DNA of 64,000 bases from Dyadobacter fanqingshengii (GTDB lineage: Bacteria > Bacteroidota > Bacteroidia > Cytophagales > Spirosomataceae), in contig NZ_CP098806.1 of assembly GCF_023822005.2 (NCBI RefSeq), positions 1,364,001 through 1,428,000 on the forward strand. Reading direction: 5' to 3'. The notes beneath the pieces are model-generated. The model was not told where the DNA came from. It saw only the letters and a program-made list of their open reading frames with translations, and made no database searches. A program made the translations under genes and the position numbers. Every line of letters starts with the position of its first letter. Within the stretch, counting starts at the first letter, position 1. Below, one piece after another: positions 43,963-53,829 of this stretch.

Positions 43963-46107
43963 ATGCGAATCATTTTACCTTTTTTAGCTGTTATCATTTT
44001 TTCCTGTAATCAAAATAAAGACGTGAACGAAGCATATCAATGGCCGGGAGCGACGCCTCCCGTAGCAGCAATGAAAGACCATGAGACCGGCATGCATGGC
44101 GACAAACGAAATGATGAGTATTACTGGATGGCTGATTTTTTCAGCAAAGGCCCGGACAGTAACAAAGTTGTGGATTATCTGAAAGCAGAGAATGCTTACA
44201 CAGATACAATGATGGCTGCAACGAAGAAATTCCAGGAAGATCTTTTCGCGGAAATGAAAGGCCGGATCAAGGAAAAAGATGAGTCTGTGCCGGTGTTCAG
44301 CAATGGATACTGGTATTATACAAGAAGCGAAGAGGGACAGCAATATTTCAAGTATTGCCGGAAAAAAGGTTCGCTGGAAGCGAAAGAAGAAATGCTTCTA
44401 GATGTGGACAAGATGGCGGAAGGACATCCATATTACTCTGCCGTCGGTTTCAATGTGAGTCCTGATAACAAATTACTGGCGTACGGCGTCGACACAGTTT
44501 CCCGGCGACAGTATACCATTTATGTGAAAAACTTAGAAACCGGTGAGCTGTTCAAAGACGCGATTTTCCCTGCCAGCGGCGGATCGGAGTGGGGGAACGA
44601 TAACAAGACATTGTTCTACACGGCCACAAACCCAAAAACGCTTTTAAGCGAGAAAATCAAACGCCATACACTGGGAACCGATCCCAAGAAGGATGTGGTC
44701 GTGTATGCCGAAAAAGACAAGGCGAATTACATTGGTGTAGGCAAGACCAAATCGGAAAAATATATCATTATAGCGTCTTCCGCGACGATGTCTTCGGAAT
44801 ACAGGATCCTGGACGCGGACAAGCCGGAAGGCGACTTCAAGGTTTTTCAGCCGAGGATTAAGAACGTGCTTTACGACATTGACCACCAGAACGACAAGTT
44901 CCTGATCGTTACCAATAAGGATGCGCTCAATTTTAAACTCATGGAAACGCCGCTTAATCAGACGGGCGTAGAGCATTGGAAAGAGGTTATTCCAACCAGA
45001 ACAGATGTCCTGCTTGAAGGAATCGACGTTTTTAAAGACTATCTGGTGATTACCGAGCGGAAAAACGGACTGCTGCAATTGCGGATCCGAAATGTGAATA
45101 ACAATGCAGAGCATTACGTGGATTTTGGCGAGCCTGCTTACACGGCGTACGCAAGCTCCAATCCTGAGTTTGACAGCAAGAATCTGCGCTATGTTTACAC
45201 CTCGCTGACCACGCCTAATTCTGTGTATGATTACAACATGGAAACCAAAGGCAAGGAACTCAAAAAGCGTCAGGAAGTGATTGGCGGCTATGACCCTGAA
45301 AAATATGTGACGGAACGTTTGTATGCCACATCGCGCGACGGCGTGAAAGTCCCGATTTCGCTGGTTTACAAAAAAGGCACAGAGAAAAGTGAGAAAACAC
45401 CATTGCTATTATACGCATACGGCTCCTACGGAAACAGCATGGACGCCGCATTCAGCAGCACCAGGTTGAGCCTGCTTGACAGAGGCTTCATTTACGCGAT
45501 CGCGCACGTACGAGGCGGACAGGAAATGGGGCGGCAATGGTATGAGGACGGGAAATTGTTTAAAAAGAAAAACACATTTTTCGACTTCATCGACTGCGCC
45601 GAATATCTTATTAAGGGCAAATTCACCTCGCCGGCACACTTATACGCGGAAGGCGGAAGCGCAGGAGGCTTGCTAATGGGCGCCATTTCCAACCTCCGGC
45701 CAGACCTCTGGCGCGGGATTATCGCCGATGTTCCCTTTGTGGACGTTGTCACAACCATGCTGGATGAAAGCATTCCATTGACAACCAATGAGTTTGACGA
45801 GTGGGGTAATCCCAAGAATAAGGAATATTATACATTCATGAAAACGTATTCTCCTTATGACAATGTAGAAAAAAAGGATTATCCCAACATGCTGGTGACC
45901 ACAGGCCTGCATGATAGCCAGGTACAATATTTCGAGCCTGCGAAATGGGTCGCCAGACTAAGAACGCATAAAACAGACAAAAATGTGCTGCTACTAAAAA
46001 CCAATATGGAAGCCGGCCACGGCGGTGCCTCCGGACGGTTTGAGTATTTAAAGGAGGTCGCGTTGCAATTTGCGTTTATGTTTGCTTTGGAGGGGATTAG
46101 GGAGTAG
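43963..46107 (+). CDS. S9 family prolyl oligopeptidase / oligopeptidase B-like lipoprotein
   Basis: A 714-aa serine peptidase. The N-terminus is a lipoprotein signal with lipobox VIIFSCNQ, so it should be anchored in the envelope. Residues about 60-430 form the beta-propeller gate (SPDNKLLAYGVDTVSRRQYT, GSEWGNDNKTLFYTATNP). The C-terminal alpha/beta-hydrolase domain has the nucleophile elbow GGSAGGLLMG, the Asp in GLHDSQVQY and the His in AGHGGASGRFEYLKE, so the triad is complete. The sequence style is closest to oligopeptidase B (PtrB), which cleaves short peptides after basic residues. It stands alone, divergent from polA, and ends before a large hairpin repeat. Confidence 0.93.
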   Translation: MRIILPFLAVIIFSCNQNKDVNEAYQWPGATPPVAAMKDHETGMHGDKRNDEYYWMADFFSKGPDSNKVVDYLKAENAYTDTMMAATKKFQEDLFAEMKGRIKEKDESVPVFSNGYWYYTRSEEGQQYFKYCRKKGSLEAKEEMLLDVDKMAEGHPYYSAVGFNVSPDNKLLAYGVDTVSRRQYTIYVKNLETGELFKDAIFPASGGSEWGNDNKTLFYTATNPKTLLSEKIKRHTLGTDPKKDVVVYAEKDKANYIGVGKTKSEKYIIIASSATMSSEYRILDADKPEGDFKVFQPRIKNVLYDIDHQNDKFLIVTNKDALNFKLMETPLNQTGVEHWKEVIPTRTDVLLEGIDVFKDYLVITERKNGLLQLRIRNVNNNAEHYVDFGEPAYTAYASSNPEFDSKNLRYVYTSLTTPNSVYDYNMETKGKELKKRQEVIGGYDPEKYVTERLYATSRDGVKVPISLVYKKGTEKSEKTPLLLYAYGSYGNSMDAAFSSTRLSLLDRGFIYAIAHVRGGQEMGRQWYEDGKLFKKKNTFFDFIDCAEYLIKGKFTSPAHLYAEGGSAGGLLMGAISNLRPDLWRGIIADVPFVDVVTTMLDESIPLTTNEFDEWGNPKNKEYYTFMKTYSPYDNVEKKDYPNMLVTTGLHDSQVQYFEPAKWVARLRTHKTDKNVLLLKTNMEAGHGGASGRFEYLKEVALQFAFMFALEGIRE

Positions 46108-46118
46108 GGAAGTTGCTT

Positions 46119-46215
46119 ACCTGTCAGCCTGAGCGCTCACATACCTGTCAGCCTGAGCGTAGTCGAAGGCGCGTTACCAAGGAGTAGCGCGCCTTCGACT
46201 ACGCTCAGGCTGACA
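46119..46215. repeat. Large hairpin repeat between convergent genes (copy B)
   Basis: A perfect 28-bp inverted repeat has arms at 46146-46173 and 46188-46215 and a 14-nt spacer, in which TAC and GTA can still pair. A 17-nt partial direct copy of the left arm (starting ACCTGTCAGCC) lies at 46119-46135 and again at 46143-46159. It sits between the 3' ends of the peptidase and metY genes, so it can act as a terminator for both. The apical part GGCGCGTTAC / GTAGCGCGCC resembles the inner hairpin at 10517-10543. Confidence 0.8.
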
Positions 46216-46234
46216 AGATTCTTAACTTTTCACT

Positions 46235-47551
<1,317 letters not shown>

Positions 47552-47552
47552 T

Positions 47553-47560
47553 CAAATGTA
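47553..47560 (-). promoter_or_regulatory. Candidate -7 box of metY
   Basis: On the minus strand TACATTTG fits TAnnTTTG and lies 31 bp before the metY ATG. The -33 region is AT-rich without a clear TTTG. Confidence 0.4.
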
Positions 47561-47580
47561 TTAAATATAATATTTAGTAT

Positions 47581-47619
47581 ATAGAAATTGTAGTCTTTTA
47601 TTCGACTCATAATTTCTAT
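47581..47619 (-). terminator. Stem-loop between the FMN-reductase and metY genes
   Basis: ATAGAAATT (47581-47589) pairs with AATTTCTAT (47611-47619), and an inner AGTC/GACT pair extends the stem. It lies 42 bp after the FMN-reductase stop and 60 bp before metY. There is no T run after it on the minus strand, so a terminator or a metY leader element are both possible. Confidence 0.4.
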
Positions 47620-47660
47620 CATTTTACCAATATACCACTTGATTTTGGTTTAAGCGGCGG

Positions 47661-48191
47661 TCAGCCGATAATTTTCAAAAGGTTGGTGCATTGCGCTTTT
47701 AAGGCAGCAATTGTGGGCTCGTCACTGATCTTTTGCAAGCTGTTGATTTTAAGCTTGATGTTGGGAATGGCAAGCGAACTTTCATCATTACGCTTCGTCC
47801 CGAGCGCTGTCAGGGTCAGCAGGAGGGAAGCGAGGGCTTTGTCGCCACCGGTGTTGAGGGGCGAAGCACTGATGGCGGCCACGGGCTTATCATTCAGATC
47901 ACCCGTTGCAACCGTCCAATCCAGTGCATTTTTTAATGTTCCGGGAACGCCGAACGCGTATTCGGGTGTGCAAATAATAACGCCGTCGGCCATTTGAATG
48001 GCCTGCTTGAACCTGATAACACCACCATGATCAGGAATACCAGGACTGAAATGAGGGATTTCGTCCAGACTTTCGAATAGCTGGAAACGAACATGCCCGG
48101 GCAGGAAATCTGCCAGTGTTTTCAGGAGGAGTGTATTCATGGAATCAGCGCGCAAACTGCCCGAAATGCCTAGTATGCTGATATTTTTCAT
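47661..48191 (-). CDS. NADPH-dependent FMN reductase
   Basis: A 176-aa flavodoxin-fold protein. ILGISGSLRADSMNTLLLKT at the N-terminus is the FMN-phosphate loop of the NADPH-dependent FMN reductase family, and CTPEYAFGVPGTLKNALDW is its second signature, near residue 75. It reduces free or bound FMN with NADPH. It is the third gene of a minus-strand cluster, 11 bp after the WYL regulator and downstream of the luciferase-like monooxygenase, so it may supply reduced FMN to that monooxygenase, as SsuE does for SsuD (inference by analogy). Confidence 0.92.
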   Translation of the reverse strand: MKNISILGISGSLRADSMNTLLLKTLADFLPGHVRFQLFESLDEIPHFSPGIPDHGGVIRFKQAIQMADGVIICTPEYAFGVPGTLKNALDWTVATGDLNDKPVAAISASPLNTGGDKALASLLLTLTALGTKRNDESSLAIPNIKLKINSLQKISDEPTIAALKAQCTNLLKIIG

Positions 48192-48202
48192 TTATTTAAT
48201 GG

Positions 48203-49144
48203 CTAAATTTTTGCAGAAATCTGCACCAGTAAAGCCCTCACCTTTTCTTTCAGGCTTTCGGGCTCGAGAATGCAGGCACTCGAGGCGAGCATTAAATACC
48301 AAAGTGCGAATGCTTCAAGGGATGCGGACAGGAAACTCATTTCAATGCCTTCATCCGTTACGATTTCGGACACAAAGCCATAATAATACTTTTGATTGCG
48401 AATGTAATGGGATTTTTCCCTGTCTATTCTGATCCGGATCAAACGCAGGTTTTGGGTGTCCCAGGATTGGGCGAGAAAGTCTTTTAAAGGCGCGTGCTTG
48501 TGCTGGAAATCTTTGTCGGTAAGCTCAATTTTCAGGATGCGGTCAGAGCGGAAATTGCGATAATTGTTGCGTAAATGGCAGTAGGCGATGGTATACCAGT
48601 AATCATTTTCGTGGTAGATGCCAACCGGCTCAATAACGCGTTCCGTCAGATCCTGAAAGCCGAGGGAATTGTAATTGATTTTAGAGATCTTTTTTTCCGT
48701 GATGCTTTTGAGCAAAATATCCAGCGTATTGCTGTCTTCTCCATAAAACGGCTTGGCCGATTGCCTTACTTCAATGTGGTTTTCCAGCGTTTCCACCATT
48801 GATTTTTCACTGCTCCGCAACACCGATTTAATCTTGAACATCGCAGACTGATATTGTGATTGCGTGGAAAGATCAGTGAATTTTTCCATCAATTTTTCGG
48901 CAGTGATGAATGTGCGTGCCTCCTCCTTTGTAAACATAACAGGAGGCAGGCGATAGCCATCCATGATCGAATAACCCACACCTGCCTCCCCGATAATGGG
49001 CACGCCAGCCTCCGCCAACGAGCTGATATCTCTGTACACGGTCCGCAAACTAATTTCGAATCGCTCTGCGAGATCCTGAGCCTTTACAATCTTACGCGAT
49101 TGTAACTGAATTAATATGGCAGTTATACGGTCAAAACGGTTCAT
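48203..49144 (-). CDS. WYL-domain transcriptional regulator (YafY/DeoR-like)
   Basis: A 313-aa regulator with an N-terminal helix-turn-helix (about 1-60, FDRITAILIQLQSRKIVKAQ, LAERFEISLRTVYRDISSL), a linker with GYSIMDGYRLPPVMF typical of the YafY group, and a WYL domain (about 140-230; YHENDYWYTIAYCHLRNNYR contains the W/Y-rich core) plus a C-terminal WCX-type extension. WYL domains bind nucleic-acid-like or small ligands. It lies between the LLM monooxygenase and FMN reductase genes, 36 and 11 bp away, and probably controls this unit. A 7-bp inverted repeat just upstream of the first gene (50197-50225) is a possible target. Confidence 0.9.
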   Translation of the reverse strand: MNRFDRITAILIQLQSRKIVKAQDLAERFEISLRTVYRDISSLAEAGVPIIGEAGVGYSIMDGYRLPPVMFTKEEARTFITAEKLMEKFTDLSTQSQYQSAMFKIKSVLRSSEKSMVETLENHIEVRQSAKPFYGEDSNTLDILLKSITEKKISKINYNSLGFQDLTERVIEPVGIYHENDYWYTIAYCHLRNNYRNFRSDRILKIELTDKDFQHKHAPLKDFLAQSWDTQNLRLIRIRIDREKSHYIRNQKYYYGFVSEIVTDEGIEMSFLSASLEAFALWYLMLASSACILEPESLKEKVRALLVQISAKI

Positions 49145-49180
49145 ATGTGGCTGGCTAAGGAATTTGCCACAAAAATAACC

Positions 49181-50194
49181 TTATTGAACCGGTTCTCTCA
49201 AATTAAATGCCTCAGAAATTAATTCAAATGATCTTACCCGGTTCTCGTTGCTGTCGGCCATGGTAGAAATAATGATCTCGTCGATATCGAAATCGTTAGC
49301 CAGCTTTGTAAGCTGCTCTTGCACGTCTTCCGGAGTGCCTGAAACGATCCTGCCGCTGTTGTAACGGATGCGTTCGAGTTCGCCCTCCGTGAACCTGTAC
49401 TTTTTTACCGTTTCAACGTCCGGAAATGGCCCGAATTTCCCTTTTTCGAATTCCACGAGAATGTAATCCATCATTTTACGCATTTCCAGCGCTTTTTCTT
49501 CCGTTTCGCCGCAAAGGACGAAAACAGAAAGCAAGGCGTGTGGCTGTGCGTATTGATCCGATGGCCGGAAGTTTTTGCGGTAAGTTTCGATCACATCGGG
49601 TTTAACAAACCCGTTGATAAACTTCGCAACGACCAATCCCATTCCGAAACGGGCCGCAATGTTGCTGCTGCCGCCACTCGAACTCAGGATCCATTGCATA
49701 GGGATCGTGGACGACTGCGGCGCCGCGTAAATAAAGCCACGCTCGGTGCCGGCCGTATCGCGGAAAAAGTGCTGTAAATGCTCTAACTGACGTAAATAAC
49801 TGCTCTCGCTGAAATCATTGGAAGGGTTTAGCAGGGAAGAGGTGATGCGGTCGGTGCCTGGCGCCCGGCCCATTCCCAGATCGATCCGGCCGGGGAAGAG
49901 GGTTTCAAGCATTCTAAAATTCTCGGCAACTTTTAATGCACTATGGTTTGGGAGCATTATCCCTCCTGAGCCGATGCGGATATGGTTGGTGACATCCGCC
50001 AGCTTTACCATCAGCACTTCGGGAGTGGATCCTGCAATAAATGTTGAATTATGATGTTCAGAAACCCAAAAGCGACTATAACCCAATTCTTCCGCAAGCT
50101 TCGCTGTGGCAATGGTTTCCTGAATGGCTTCCTGAACCGTAGTGCCCTGTCTCACAACGGATTGGTCCAGTATCCCTAATTTTATATTCTTCAT
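49181..50194 (-). CDS. LLM-class flavin-dependent monooxygenase (MsnO8-like)
   Basis: A 337-aa luciferase-like TIM-barrel protein. The order LGILDQSVVRQGTTVQEAI, FWVSEHHNS, IRIGSGGIMLPNHSALKVAE and RIDLGMGRAPGTD is characteristic of the MsnO8-type subgroup of bacterial-luciferase-like oxidoreductases. Members use reduced FMN and O2 to oxidise small organic substrates, mostly unknown. It is the first gene of the cluster with the WYL regulator and FMN reductase, so a two-component flavin monooxygenase is the simplest reading. MetY further downstream hints at a link with sulfur, as in SsuD/SsuE, but this is weak. Confidence 0.9.
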   Translation of the reverse strand: MKNIKLGILDQSVVRQGTTVQEAIQETIATAKLAEELGYSRFWVSEHHNSTFIAGSTPEVLMVKLADVTNHIRIGSGGIMLPNHSALKVAENFRMLETLFPGRIDLGMGRAPGTDRITSSLLNPSNDFSESSYLRQLEHLQHFFRDTAGTERGFIYAAPQSSTIPMQWILSSSGGSSNIAARFGMGLVVAKFINGFVKPDVIETYRKNFRPSDQYAQPHALLSVFVLCGETEEKALEMRKMMDYILVEFEKGKFGPFPDVETVKKYRFTEGELERIRYNSGRIVSGTPEDVQEQLTKLANDFDIDEIIISTMADSNENRVRSFELISEAFNLREPVQ

Positions 50195-50196
50195 AA

Positions 50197-50225
50197 GCGT
50201 GTTTGCTATTTAAAGAAGAACACGC
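50197..50225. promoter_or_regulatory. 7-bp inverted repeat upstream of the LLM gene, candidate operator
   Basis: GCGTGTT (50197-50203) and AACACGC (50219-50225) are separated by 15 nt, within 31 bp of the LLM start codon. It could be a site for the WYL regulator encoded in the same unit, or a leader hairpin. Confidence 0.35.
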
Positions 50226-50308
50226 ACATTGACTTTTGTATTCCCTTAAATGGGATTAAATATGCTTTCCTTGCGTATAGTGAAGCACGGAAAATGCGTT
50301 AAAATCAA

Positions 50309-50746
50309 CTATAAAACACGCTCCCAATAAGTCGTTCTGCCGAGTAGGGGAATGCCAACATAGCCGCGGATTTCAAGCTTTTCGCTTCTAAGTTTCATCA
50401 AGCAGTTATACGTTTTTCCACTTTTCGGATCATACATTTTGCCATCGTCCCAAATTCCATCGCTGAATACGAAATCATGTAGCAGATCAATGTTGGACAA
50501 GTTCCTGGTCCTAAGTTTTTCATCAGTGTTGTTGACGTCTTTTCGTGGTGTTTGGCCATCCGCTTCCAATATATTCAGCGCCCAGATCAGCTTCCCGGCG
50601 TAATGTGTTCCGCTCTTGTAAATTTCAATACGCGTATCTTTTTCTTCATTGATCCACTCTCCCAAAATTTGATCGCCAGGGCTTGACTGCCCAATTGCAT
50701 TGAAGAAGATACTGACAAAAAATATTGTGAAAGTAATTTTATGCAT
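50309..50746 (-). CDS. Exported DUF2147-family protein
   Basis: A 145-aa small protein with a signal peptide ending FFNAIGQS. The mature part has the DUF2147 pattern: GEWINEEKDTRIEIYKSG, GKLIWALN, a conserved DVNNTDEKLRTR, then FSDGIWDDGKMYDPKSGKTY and a final GYVGIPLLGRTTYWERV. The family is a small lipocalin-like beta-barrel, widespread in Bacteroidota and proteobacteria, without an agreed function. The gene stands alone, 114 bp from the LLM gene on the same strand. Confidence 0.88.
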   Translation of the reverse strand: MHKITFTIFFVSIFFNAIGQSSPGDQILGEWINEEKDTRIEIYKSGTHYAGKLIWALNILEADGQTPRKDVNNTDEKLRTRNLSNIDLLHDFVFSDGIWDDGKMYDPKSGKTYNCLMKLRSEKLEIRGYVGIPLLGRTTYWERVL

Positions 50747-51233
50747 CTGATTTTAAGTATGGCTAGGCCTGCTTTTTTGAAATTGGTGTCTTAAAAATGT
50801 GCTAAAACGAAAAAACAGAAAAAATTGTAACTAAATCTGCTATAACGGTTAAAATGGCTAACAGCCGCTTAATTCAGTATTTTCTATTAATGTTAATTAA
50901 TCTATCAATGTTTAATTCGATTGTTAACAGTGGTAGATATTTATTTTAATTTTGAAAGCTGCATTTAGTTATATTCCAAATATCTCAACCCGGCACAATA
51001 TACAATAACTAGTTGAGATGTAAAACTGAATTATTCCAAGACCAGTACATGCAGGAATCACACCTCGACGCGTCACTCATATTATGTCATAATGGTCAAT
51101 ATCCGACGTTTGGGAATTGCTCATACAAAAGTCATGCTTGATAAAAAATGTCTCATTTTGCTCCGAATTAATTCGATACAATTTTGCTTTTTAAGTATAT
51201 TCGAGCCGATAAACCAGCTTCATTATTTTACAA
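50747..51233. other. 487-bp noncoding AT-rich gap between divergent genes
   Basis: The gap has no reading frame of interest. It includes several AT-rich short palindromes (around 50880-50935) and, near its right end, a promoter-like arrangement with a 12-bp palindrome for the GAF kinase gene (see 51157-51186). I see no RNA gene. Confidence 0.5.
51157..51186 (+). promoter_or_regulatory. Candidate promoter of the GAF kinase gene with embedded palindrome
   Basis: TTTG (51157-51160) and CAATTTTG (51179-51186, one mismatch to TAnnTTTG) are 18 bp apart. Between them lies the perfect palindrome CGAATTAATTCG (51164-51175), where a bound repressor would block transcription. Confidence 0.4.
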
Positions 51234-52460
51234 TTGAAAAATTTGCCCCCAATCCCGGAAAATGAAATGGAAAGGTTACTAAGCCTTTCAGAGTTCGATC
51301 TGGATTATCTGGATCATCAGGAAACATTCAAAGATTTAACCAAACTGGCTGCTAAGGTTGCCGGTACTTCCATCTCGTTGGTCAATCTCATTGACTCCCT
51401 AACCCAATGGAGCATTTCCAATTATGGATTGGATCTGGATCAAATGCTGCGTGAAGACTCGGTTTGCCAATATACGATCATGGAAGCGGAGCATTTTGAG
51501 GTTCTGGATCTGTCGGAGGATAACAGATTCAAAGATAAATTTTACGTAACGGGAGATCCCAATGTGCGCTATTATTATGGAGTGCCGTTGAAAACTGGAA
51601 ACGGCGTTCAAATAGGAGCATTATGTGTGCTTGATAAGGAACGCAAACTGCTGGATCCGGAAAAAGTAGAGCTGATCAAGATCATCGCAGACGAGATTGT
51701 GGGACGGTTGAAAACCCACAAAGTACTGGAAAACCTGCGATCCAGGCTGAATGAATCAAAGCAGACCCAGAAAAAGGTAGCGCACGACATTCGCGGGCCA
51801 CTGGGCGGGATTGTGGGATTAGCGCAGATCATTAAGGACCAGGGTGACGATAATCAAATGGATGAAGTGCTGGAATTTGTGAATCTGATCCATAAAAGCG
51901 GAAATTCTATCCTCGATCTTGCAGAGGAAATCCTGGAATCTCACAAGGAAAAGAAATCCGTCAGCGACAGTAAGGCTGCAATAGACAGCAACCGCTTCAA
52001 TTTGACCCTGTTCAAAGAGAAGCTTTTAAAATTATATGAGCCGCAAGCCAAGCACAAAAATGTTGTTTTTGTAGTAAACACGAGCATTCTGACGGAGAAT
52101 GTGGCTTTTTCAAAAAATAAACTGCTTCAAATCACCGGTAACCTGATCTCGAATGCGATCAAGTTTACACCCTCTGGCGGCACAGTAACAGTGGATTTGA
52201 AACTAGCCATCACATTAGAAACGCCCACACTGCAAATAGCCGTTTCCGATACGGGAGTGGGCATGAATGCAGAAAGTATTCAGGCGATTGAGACCGGAAG
52301 CGCTTCGTCGACCGGCGGAACCAGCGGCGAACAGGGGTTTGGCTTCGGATTGGCGCTTGTGCGGCACCTCGTGGACAGCCTGGAAGGTGAAATGTCTGTT
52401 TACTCCGTTATTGGTAAGGGAACAACATTTGAGGTTAATCTTCCTCAAAACATATATTAA
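51234..52460 (+). CDS. Soluble GAF-domain sensor histidine kinase
   Basis: A 408-aa cytoplasmic kinase without membrane segments. Residues about 25-165 form a GAF domain (VAGTSISLVNLIDSLTQWSI, YYYGVPLKTGNGVQIGALCV). The dimerization/phosphoacceptor segment has His in KVAHDIRGPLGGIVGLAQ (about residue 185), and the ATPase domain has the N box (ITGNLISNAIKFTPSGG), G1 (SDTGVGMN) and G2 (GFGFGLALVRHLVDSLEG). The start is TTG at 51234; the ATG at 51267 would cut off PPIPENEMERL, a segment conserved at the start of this GAF family, so I keep the TTG. No response regulator is adjacent. The GAF ligand is unknown. Its 3' end is close to the convergent antiporter gene. Confidence 0.92.
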   Translation: MKNLPPIPENEMERLLSLSEFDLDYLDHQETFKDLTKLAAKVAGTSISLVNLIDSLTQWSISNYGLDLDQMLREDSVCQYTIMEAEHFEVLDLSEDNRFKDKFYVTGDPNVRYYYGVPLKTGNGVQIGALCVLDKERKLLDPEKVELIKIIADEIVGRLKTHKVLENLRSRLNESKQTQKKVAHDIRGPLGGIVGLAQIIKDQGDDNQMDEVLEFVNLIHKSGNSILDLAEEILESHKEKKSVSDSKAAIDSNRFNLTLFKEKLLKLYEPQAKHKNVVFVVNTSILTENVAFSKNKLLQITGNLISNAIKFTPSGGTVTVDLKLAITLETPTLQIAVSDTGVGMNAESIQAIETGSASSTGGTSGEQGFGFGLALVRHLVDSLEGEMSVYSVIGKGTTFEVNLPQNIY

Positions 52461-52491
52461 TCAGCACGTCTGGATATGATTTGAATGAATG

Positions 52492-53730
52492 TCAAACAGA
52501 TTTAGAAAACTTCTTTTCGAGGTTGGTCATAACGCGTGTTGCAGTAAGTCCGTGTATGGCGACGGATAGTAACACAATGAATGAAACGGTGGACCAGAGT
52601 TCGTTACCCATCAAAAAAGTCTCTTTACTCAATGCAAAAGCCAGATAATAGAAAGAACCTACGCCGCGGATCCCGTAAAAACCAATGCCCATCCGTTCCT
52701 TAAAATGCAGTTTCGTGCCGATAAGCGCTATTAATGACGAAACAGGCCGGATTATCAGCAGAAAAAACAAGGATAACAGCGCATATGGCCAAGTCAAATG
52801 ATCCAAAATGCCATGCACAATGCTTCCGCCAAAAATAAGCAGCACAATGGCGACGAGAATACGCTCGGTCTGGTCAGAAAAACTATGCAGATCCTTATGA
52901 AACTGGTGGTTGAACTCGTAATTGCGCATGGTGACAGCAGCCACGAACACGGCCACAAATCCATATCCTCCGATCAATTCCACAAGACCAAATATCGCCA
53001 GTGCGGCAGCCACGGCAATGAAGCCATCATTCAGACTGATTGATTTTCGCTTTTCAGAAAAGTTGAAAATGACATATGCCAGGACCCGGCCCAGCAGAAT
53101 GCCCAATGCTATTCCCACGACGATTTTATAAGCCAGATCAATCTGGAACCAGTCTCCCAGAATCTCACCAAATTCGCCGGTTGCGGAGCCGGCCAGCAAG
53201 ATAGCCAGCCAGGTGAAGGGGAACGCCATACCGTCGTTCATTCCGGCTTCTGCGGTGAGCGAGAATCGCACTTCGTCCGTAACTTGTTCCATTGGAGGCC
53301 CTACCTGCACATCAGCAGCCAAAACGGGGTCCGTAGGCGCCAGCACAGCACCCAGCAAAAGGGCGGAAGCCAGGTCAAAACGCAGGAAGTAATATGCGAT
53401 CATGCTCACTGCCGCAATGCATAGCACCATTGTGATCGTAAGCATGCGAAATGGCACTGACCAGGCTTTGAATGAAAACGGTTTATCAATTTTCAAACCT
53501 GTCCCCATCAGGGAAACAACGACGACCAATTCGGTTAAATGAATGGTCTGAACATTGAATGTGAGTGGATTAGGATTGGGGAGAATGTCCAGAAGCCCAT
53601 AGACGATTACACCAAGGACAACATACACGACCGAATCAGAAATGCCAGTTGTCTTCGTGAACGAAGGCATCCATGCCATTCCGAGCGTCGCAATTCCGAT
53701 AATTGTGAGGGTAACCATGTAGCCGTCCAT
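52492..53730 (-). CDS. CPA1-type Na+(K+)/H+ antiporter
   Basis: A 412-aa membrane protein with about 12 helices and no soluble tail. LAPTDPVLAADVQVGPP (about residues 135-151) and SLTAEAGMNDGMAFPFTWLA (about 163-182, with the ND pair of the CPA1 group) are the discontinuous-helix and ion-binding signatures of NhaP-like antiporters. It exports Na+ or K+ in exchange for protons at the inner membrane. Unlike the CPA2 protein at 19.3-21.6 kb it has no regulatory domain. The gene stands alone, convergent with the GAF kinase and divergent from the methyltransferase gene. Confidence 0.92.
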   Translation of the reverse strand: MDGYMVTLTIIGIATLGMAWMPSFTKTTGISDSVVYVVLGVIVYGLLDILPNPNPLTFNVQTIHLTELVVVVSLMGTGLKIDKPFSFKAWSVPFRMLTITMVLCIAAVSMIAYYFLRFDLASALLLGAVLAPTDPVLAADVQVGPPMEQVTDEVRFSLTAEAGMNDGMAFPFTWLAILLAGSATGEFGEILGDWFQIDLAYKIVVGIALGILLGRVLAYVIFNFSEKRKSISLNDGFIAVAAALAIFGLVELIGGYGFVAVFVAAVTMRNYEFNHQFHKDLHSFSDQTERILVAIVLLIFGGSIVHGILDHLTWPYALLSLFFLLIIRPVSSLIALIGTKLHFKERMGIGFYGIRGVGSFYYLAFALSKETFLMGNELWSTVSFIVLLSVAIHGLTATRVMTNLEKKFSKSV

Positions 53731-53829
53731 ATATTACCAGACTTAAAAACCATGCCTTCGTTTTTGAAATATTGTTTTGTACGTCAGACATCGCCATTTT
53801 TACCGCATCATTTGTTTAAATAAGATATT

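Noticed and set aside
50747..51156. Small RNA in the gap upstream of the GAF kinase gene
   Set aside because: The region is AT-rich with no stable GC-rich stem, no terminator-like end and no upstream promoter motif that I could identify.
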